Of a stretch of 64,000 bases of DNA, positions 58,605-64,000 are shown one piece after another. The DNA is from Portulaca oleracea (lineage: Eukaryota > Streptophyta > Magnoliopsida > Caryophyllales > Portulacaceae). The position numbers were made by a program, and so were the translations under genes. The stretch lies in the NCBI GenBank assembly GCA_029582165.1, contig CM055872.1, positions 45,828,695 to 45,892,694 of the forward strand. Direction: 5' to 3'. A model generated the notes under the pieces. That model had not been told where the DNA came from. It saw only the letters and a list, made by a program, of their open reading frames with translations, and ran no database searches. Position 1 is the first letter of the stretch; each line of letters begins with the position of its first letter.

Positions 58605-58996
58605 CTTTTATTAAATTTTAGACCATGTTCGTCAAAAATAGCGGATAGCAGCTGAGGTAGCGGATAGCGGTTGGGATAGCGGATAGCTGTTGCAGTTTAG
58701 TTGATAGCTGATAACTGTGTAGGTAGTTGTTTGTAAAGAAGATGTTCGGTAAAATCAGCGGTTGGATAAACTGATGAATGCAAAATGACTGAAAAGGGCA
58801 TTGTTATTGTTATTCTTATTATTGTTGTTGTTGTTGTAGAATGACCGAAAAGACATTATTATTATTATCATCCTGATCATAAGCACATTACACAATAGGT
58901 AGACAAAGGTTTACCAAAGAATTTGCCTAAGTGGAGGTTAGGTGGTTCCCATTACTATTACTTCTCATCTCATCAACTCACTAATATTATCCAAGG

Positions 58997-59160
58997 GTAA
59001 TAATTATCACTTCTTTACTGTTCTCCCTAGTTTCCAGAAGTATCACAAAAGCCTTTTGCAGTAACCATGACCGACCTGGTAATAATTATCACTTCTTTAC
59101 TGTTCTCCTCACTTTTCAGAAGTATCACAAAAGTCTTTTGCAGTAACCATGACTGACCTA
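58997..59160. repeat. 82-bp tandem duplication
   Basis: Two adjacent copies start at 58997 and 59079 with GGTAATAATTATCACTTCTT. They differ at only a few positions, so the duplication is recent. Confidence 0.9.
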
Positions 59161-59234
59161 AGAGAATAAACATCCAGGAGTATTATTACATATCTATGCT
59201 AAGACTTTGTTAGTTGTTTTTATCATTCATCATT

Positions 59235-59492
59235 CTCCCTCTCTTGTCTTGCGCAGGAACAAAAGGAAAATGTTTTCTCTTTCTGTTTTTCACAGTTCGT
59301 ATCTCTTCCTATTTCCCCTCCCCTCTCTAGTCTTGCGTAGGAACAAAAGGAAAACCTGTCTCCTCCTATTTCTCCACTCCTTTATCCTCTGTTTTTCCCA
59401 GTTTTGATCATGTAGCAAGGCCTCAATTTCATCCCAATCAAACTTTTGCCAGTTTTGATTATGTACCAAGGCCTCAATTTCGTCCCAATCAA
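59235..59492. repeat. Further short tandem duplications
   Basis: One pair is CTCTCTTGTCTTGCGCAGGA / CTCTCTAGTCTTGCGTAGGA (about 59237 and 59323), each followed by ACAAAAGGAAAA. A second pair is AAGGCCTCAATTT with CGTCCCAATCAA or CATCCCAATCAA (about 59418 and 59469). The stretch extends the duplication-rich zone begun at 58997. Confidence 0.75.
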
Positions 59493-60983
59493 CCAAATAT
59501 CACACTGATCAAAACTACAACCAGATCAAAAACACAAGAAATTTTAAGAGCAAGAAGGAGACGCAATCAACCTAAGTGATAAGGATCTCTGGAGATGAAC
59601 ACAAAAAAGAAGGCAGAGACGACAGCTTGCAGCAAAGGGGGGAGACCGACCTTACTTATGCTTGGAGGCTGGAAATAAGTAAAAAAAAACTAGGGAATCA
59701 GTGCCTTTTATACCAATGGCACCAATTGTAATTTTTCATAAAAATCTGAAGGCAGTCTTGTAAATTAACGTGCCAAACGTTGCAGCCAATCTCCAAAAGT
59801 TAATATATGTGACGTTTCAGATTTTTATTGAAACGCTTCACCAAACTCTATACACTAATTTTGAACGATATTTTACCGAACGCCAAAAATTTGATAAAAT
59901 ATCATTTTGATCAATTAAAATGCTATAATCTTCTCCAAACGTTGTTGCCGAACAGGGCCTTAGTGTTCAATAAAATGGTATTCATACTAAACAACTGGCG
60001 TTTAATACAGTGTTTCAAAAAATAGTATAAGACGTTACATCTATTAACGTCTGGAAAATTGGATTCAACGTTTGGAATGTCAATTTCCTAGATTGTCCTT
60101 AATTGTTATATAAAATTACACCAACTGTCATTGATGTCAAATGTACTCTTTTGGTAATTATGAAGTTTATTTCACCCTTTATCTCAACTTCTCACACAAG
60201 CCTATTGTATTCCTTCAATCATCTAGCAAAGAAAACAGCCACCTTCTTTTGAGTCATTGACGAGCATGTAGAAGCCTTAAAACTAGTTAGCATGTCCTTC
60301 ATATGTATTTTAATTATGAAAATTCGTAATTTTTGGTAGTTTAGGGTTTCAATTAAAGTGATTAATTGGAGAACTAGGGTGAGGGTTTAGAATCTCATTC
60401 AGGTGTTCAATTTGAAGTTCCTTTTTCATGAAATTAATTGGAGAATTGTGATGTGTACAATTTCAATTCAGTATCCAATTGTGTTGCTTTGATTTTGGAT
60501 GGAAAATTGAGGTCAAATATGCAACTATGACCCAGTTTGCATAAAGCAGAGATTTCCCATTTTTCTTGGTATGTCACTACATTAATGCGGTTGGGTTTAT
60601 GTTCAGGACTGTGAGCTTTGCCATGAAACAAACGCAAGAAGCAACAATAACCTTTTGACATGGACATGAAAAGCACAAATTTTTCATTTTCTTTTTCTAC
60701 ACCTCTTCCTTGTGAAATTTGTACATGATACTTCATCTTCTAACAAAGCCATCCACATTGAAGATTTGAGGCATAACACTTGCATATTTAACATTTAAAA
60801 AAAACTTTAATTTAGTTTAGGGAGGTTGATGTTTGCTCAAGAATCAATTATATATATTGTGCAAGGCATTCTTCAATGGTTTGAGGCTTCGTGGGCTGCA
60901 AGTCGTTGGGGTCAGAGGACTCAGACAACCGATAACTATGAATAACTAGTATTCTAGTATAGTGCCAATATGCAAAAGACAAC

Positions 60984-60986
60984 AAC

Positions 60987-61025
<39 letters not shown>
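60984..61025. repeat. (AAT)n microsatellite
   Basis: About 14 trinucleotide units. Confidence 0.9.
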
Positions 61026-61198
61026 CTATATAATATGATGGAAAAGTATGTGGGTCTCAAAAAATTTTCAAAAGAGAGGAAAAGTAGGAGCTACAGCCAA
61101 TTAGATCATAGTAAATTTTATTTTTCAACGAATCAGTTTAAACATAACTCATTTAAATTTTTAATTAAATGATAAATTTTCTACACAAATTGAATAAC

Positions 61199-61202
<4 letters not shown>

Positions 61203-61247
<45 letters not shown>
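61203..61247. repeat. (TC)n microsatellite
   Basis: About 22 TC units, 210 bp upstream of the zinc-finger pseudogene. Confidence 0.9.
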
Positions 61248-61248
<1 letters not shown>

Positions 61249-61461
61249 CTTCCGCTTGAAATCAACTCCCTCATCTCCTCTCTGAACCGTCTGTCTTCCC
61301 CCCTCCCCTCTCTACGGTTTCTGTAAAAAATAAAAAGGCGACGACAAACGGTTCATATCGTTAGTATATGCCACTTCGCCGATTGAACAACATGAGTGGG
61401 TATCAACCGGTGGTCGACAATGGGGTTATGGTATTTTCTTGGCAGTTTAGGATATGTGAAT

Positions 61462-61754
61462 CATAAGTGCTTCCCCACGGGGCAGGCTCCGGGGGGCCAC
61501 AAGCGTTGCCACTACGAGGTGCAGTCAAGAGCGGCGACGGCGGCTGCGGCGTAACCAGCGCTACCACATCAGAGGGGGTGGGATCGTCGGTCAATCACAG
61601 ACAAAGGCAAGGGCAGAGGGAGTTTGACCTGAATCTACCTGCTCTACCGGAGTTCGCCATGGTTGACCTGTTCAAATTTAGGGGAAACCTCGATGAAGAA
61701 GTCGAGAGTCCACACCCCCTCAAAAGGTCGCCACGCTTTCTCATCTTAGAGTGA
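61462..61754 (+). pseudogene. C2H2 zinc finger / EAR (ZAT-type) transcription factor fragment
   Basis: One frame (from 61462) reads HKCFPTGQAPGGHKRCHYEV, the C-terminal half of a plant C2H2 finger of the QALGGH class with Leu changed to Pro and the leading Cys pair not recognisable. A stop follows near 61552. The other frame reads REFDLNLPALPEF (an EAR repression motif, DLNxxP), then ESPHPLKRSPRF, a tail like that of ZAT5-like proteins. A frameshift therefore separates finger and EAR. Intact family members have two fingers and repress stress or defence genes. No N-terminal half is seen upstream. A processed or otherwise decayed copy is likely. Confidence 0.75.
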
Positions 61755-63235
61755 CCACCAATAAAAACACACACACTCCATTACTTTCTTTGAAGGTCTT
61801 TGATCATGGTGGTTTGATTTGGATCAGTGAAGCTATAGATAAATGATGATAGGGATTGAATCCTTAATTACTTTGATTTCTCTGCTTTTGAAATATGTAC
61901 ATAGTGGTAGTAATCATCAGTCAATTGTGTTGTAGGGATTCTTATTTTAGCAATATGGATTGAAGAGGTAATTTCATCAACTATTTTAATATGTCAATTT
62001 CGAGAATTAAAAACTAACTTTAGGGTTTTTGCTAGGGGAGGTGGCGCTGGGCAGTCTCGATGGCGGAGGTTCAGAGGCGAGGTCGTCTGTGGGTCGACAA
62101 ACGCCGGCGAGGGTCACGATGGTGGTCTATGTTGCGGTGGCCTTGGTTCGAACCCCCAGCAACAACAACAGTAATCGTTGATGGTGCCTCACGTCCAAGC
62201 GGCGTGCGACGACAATGACGTGTGGCGACGATCGTACGGTGGTCATAGGTTGCAGCAGCACCAGAGGCACAGTGGGATCGCTTGTCAGAAGAGAGATAGA
62301 GTACTTTCGAAGGATCGAGTTAGATCATCGTGGTGACACTTTTAAGAAGCCCAACCCCAAAATTTGTTTTAGATTATCGAACCCATCATCCAAGACAAGT
62401 TTATTTGGGCCCATGATGAGTTGGAGATCCAAGAAGAGGAGGCCTACAAGTAGCGATGGCGGTTTTCTACCCAGTATGTGCTCTACAATTGATGTCTCTG
62501 AAAGCAAGAGGTTTAGCTATACGGTTCTCAAATTAGATGTCCAAAATATTATTGCTTAATATTCATGTTTTTATTAGCTTCATATAGTCCTTTTCATTTT
62601 TCTCCCCTATTTTGGAAATGATTTGAAGATCAAGTTTGAGCATAAATAAAATCAAATCTATTGAAGGCAACTACTAATTAAGAGTGAAGATCGAGTTTAA
62701 GTGTTGTTGGCTGGTTTGAAGTTTGATAAATCCATTTTAAAAAATGTCACTGATGTAAATATAGTGCAACAAAACGATAAGGTTCTTATATTGGAATTCA
62801 AAACTAATACTAATTAAACAAGCTGACACATGATCCTAATATTAATTCAAAAGGCTGATGACACAGCTCATCAGGTAGGTTGGATATTGAATGATGAGAA
62901 TGCTCTCTCAATAACATTGGTAGCATATATCATAGATTCATAATTTATTGATTTTTCATTTTGGCAAATTTATTACGACAATCTTTTCATTTAACAAAAT
63001 TATTAATATTTTGTTCCTTGTAATTTCTATCTATATTTATCATTTATTTTTTAAAAATTAAAATAACTATTTTTTTAGACTCCATGCATCACACGGGTTT
63101 AAGACTAGCAATAATAATAATAATAATAATAATAATTAATACGTAGCAAAGTGCGTCCTCCAAAAATTGAAACCCACGAGCGTAGGTGGTAAGTGAGAAT
63201 CTAAAACAAACGCTTTTTATTATTTTTAACCCTAA
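61755..63235. other. Noncoding stretch, with a GC-richer island at about 62040-62500
   Basis: The island contains a 114-codon plus-strand ORF (62215-62559), arginine/serine-rich and without a recognised domain. I see no splice or homology support and do not call it a gene. The rest is AT-rich, with a (TAA)n repeat at about 63108-63138. Confidence 0.45.
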
Positions 63236-63250
63236 CCCCCCCCCCCCCCC
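63236..63250. repeat. C-homopolymer tract
   Basis: Fifteen C on the plus strand in the presumed 5' UTR or promoter of the gene starting at the right edge. Confidence 0.9.
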
Positions 63251-63259
63251 ACAAACCTC

Positions 63260-63534
63260 ACTGCAAAACCAAAACCTAGTCTCCCCCGTAGCAGCACATT
63301 CAAACGCCATATACCCATCGTTTTCAGCTTCCTTACCCTCGATTCAGCGTTCGTATCTGGTATGTCCATTCAAGTCAATTAAAATTCTCTCAACTCATCT
63401 ACACTATCGTTAATTCGTTATACATCTTGCAATTGCAATTACTAAAAGGTAATCTATATGAATTTGGCGTAGATATTCGACGACTATGGTGGGTATTGGT
63501 GAAGATGGTGATGTCGGACTTCACGGGATGGAAA
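63260..63534 (+). CDS. Probable 5' end of a gene running off the right edge
   Basis: A C-rich, 5'-UTR-like leader (to about 63359) ends in a GT donor (CTG|GTATG). After a short intron of about 115 bp, the ATG at 63486 opens MVGIGEDGDVGLHGME and runs into a strong donor AAA|GTGAGTA at 63535. The product is not recognised from 16 residues. The pattern (leader exon, intron, short first coding exon, long intron) is common in plants but remains an inference. Confidence 0.4.
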
Positions 63535-63579
63535 GTGAGTAATTTTATTGTTAATGTAGATGTGTATCAAGTTTTCGTG

Positions 63580-64000
63580 CCTACTGATTGATAAAATACT
63601 TGAGTGAAATTTATGTGAAAAATTGTATGTCCACATGCATCTTTTCTCGCTCTCAATGGATCTTTTTTTATCAATGCAGTGTTGGTAATTGTTGAGTGTA
63701 TGTTTAATTAAGCGAAGTGCATAATTTGTTGATCATAGTGTAGCTTGAAACTATGTAGCCATTTTTATTTCTAATGATCGATGTAAAGAACGTACGCCAA
63801 ATGCTCTATAAAATGCCCGATTGTATATACAATCAAAAATTGCATGTTGAATTGCATCTTTTCTTCATCTTAATGTATCTTTTCTATCGTTATAGCGTTG
63901 GCAATTGTTTACGATATATTTTCCTTAGTATAGTGCATCGTCTGTTGATCGCTTACTTTACGTATGCAGATGCCAATTGATGGATAAAATGTCTCAATGA
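63580..64000. repeat. Degenerate tandem repeat in the intron at the right edge
   Basis: TTGTATGTCCACATGCATCT... (about 63622-63737) is repeated as TTGCATGTTGAATTGCATCT... (about 63840-63951), sharing TTGG(T/C)AATTGTT and CTGTTGATC-type segments. Near 63969 a third copy seems to begin (CCAATTGATGGATAAAATG against CTACTGATTGATAAAATAC at 63583). Confidence 0.55.

Larger units (their letters stand above)
58341..59962. mobile_element. Possible hAT-like non-autonomous element(s)
   Basis: AGGCCTTGTTCGACAATAAC at about 58341 matches the reverse of 59933-59962 (AGGCCCTGTTCGGCAACAAC), as terminal inverted repeats would. A similar internal end (GACCATGTTCGTCAAAAATA) lies at 58621, so this may be two or more nested elements. 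No transposase ORF. The boundaries and TSD are not settled. Confidence 0.4.
59963..61400. other. Noncoding stretch with microsatellites
   Basis: No gene recognised. It contains an (ATA)n trinucleotide repeat and a (TC)n tract, listed separately. Confidence 0.5.

Noticed and set aside
62215..62559. 114-codon ORF in a GC-rich island
   Set aside because: Low-complexity charged sequence without domain, splice or homology support. Described only as an island.

Overview
The window is nuclear DNA of a flowering plant, most likely a eudicot. It is AT-rich, its genes have spliceosomal introns and apparent organelle-targeting leaders, and the rest is packed with plant transposons (Stowaway, Tourist, Mutator-like and hAT-like MITEs, a SINE, L1-type LINEs, Ty1-copia elements). 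I cannot name a species from the sequence.

Left end (1-6.1 kb, minus strand): exons 1 and 2 of an ADP-glucose pyrophosphorylase small-subunit-like gene of the divergent APS2 type. The intron between them holds at least four, probably five, foldback MITEs, three of them nested inside one another. The rest of the gene lies off the left edge.

6.1-27.7 kb (minus strand): an L1-type LINE remnant whose RNase H reading frame is split by a 20-kb tandem array. The array has ten LTRs of about 570 bp alternating with nine internal regions of about 1.6 kb, a period of about 2.17 kb. Each internal region has a PBS complementary to initiator tRNA-Met, a gag-protease ORF and a polypurine tract, but no integrase, reverse transcriptase or RNase H. 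This is a non-autonomous copia (TR-GAG-like) element amplified in tandem. One 5-bp target-site duplication (GAATC/AAATC) flanks the whole array, so it began as one insertion. Only unit 6 keeps a full ORF (487 codons). A diverged solo LTR of the same family lies at 49.5 kb.

27.9-39.4 kb: a second LINE remnant, a broken Mutator-like element with long TIRs, the 5' part (LTR, PBS, gag-protease) of a different copia element, a TIR element carrying a 63-bp minisatellite, a LINE ORF1 (DUF4283-like) fragment and small MITEs.

39.4-58.0 kb holds the two complete genes, in convergent orientation. A six-exon TruA-type tRNA pseudouridine synthase (plus, 39412-43735, 327 aa) faces a 17-exon HAD-superfamily IG 5'-nucleotidase (minus, 57998-45142, 623 aa). 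All of their splice phases close exactly. The introns of the second gene host a SINE, a Stowaway MITE, the solo LTR and long C-tracts.

58-64 kb: mostly noncoding, with tandem duplications, a C2H2/EAR (ZAT-type) zinc-finger pseudogene fragment, and the probable 5' end of another plus-strand gene at the right edge.
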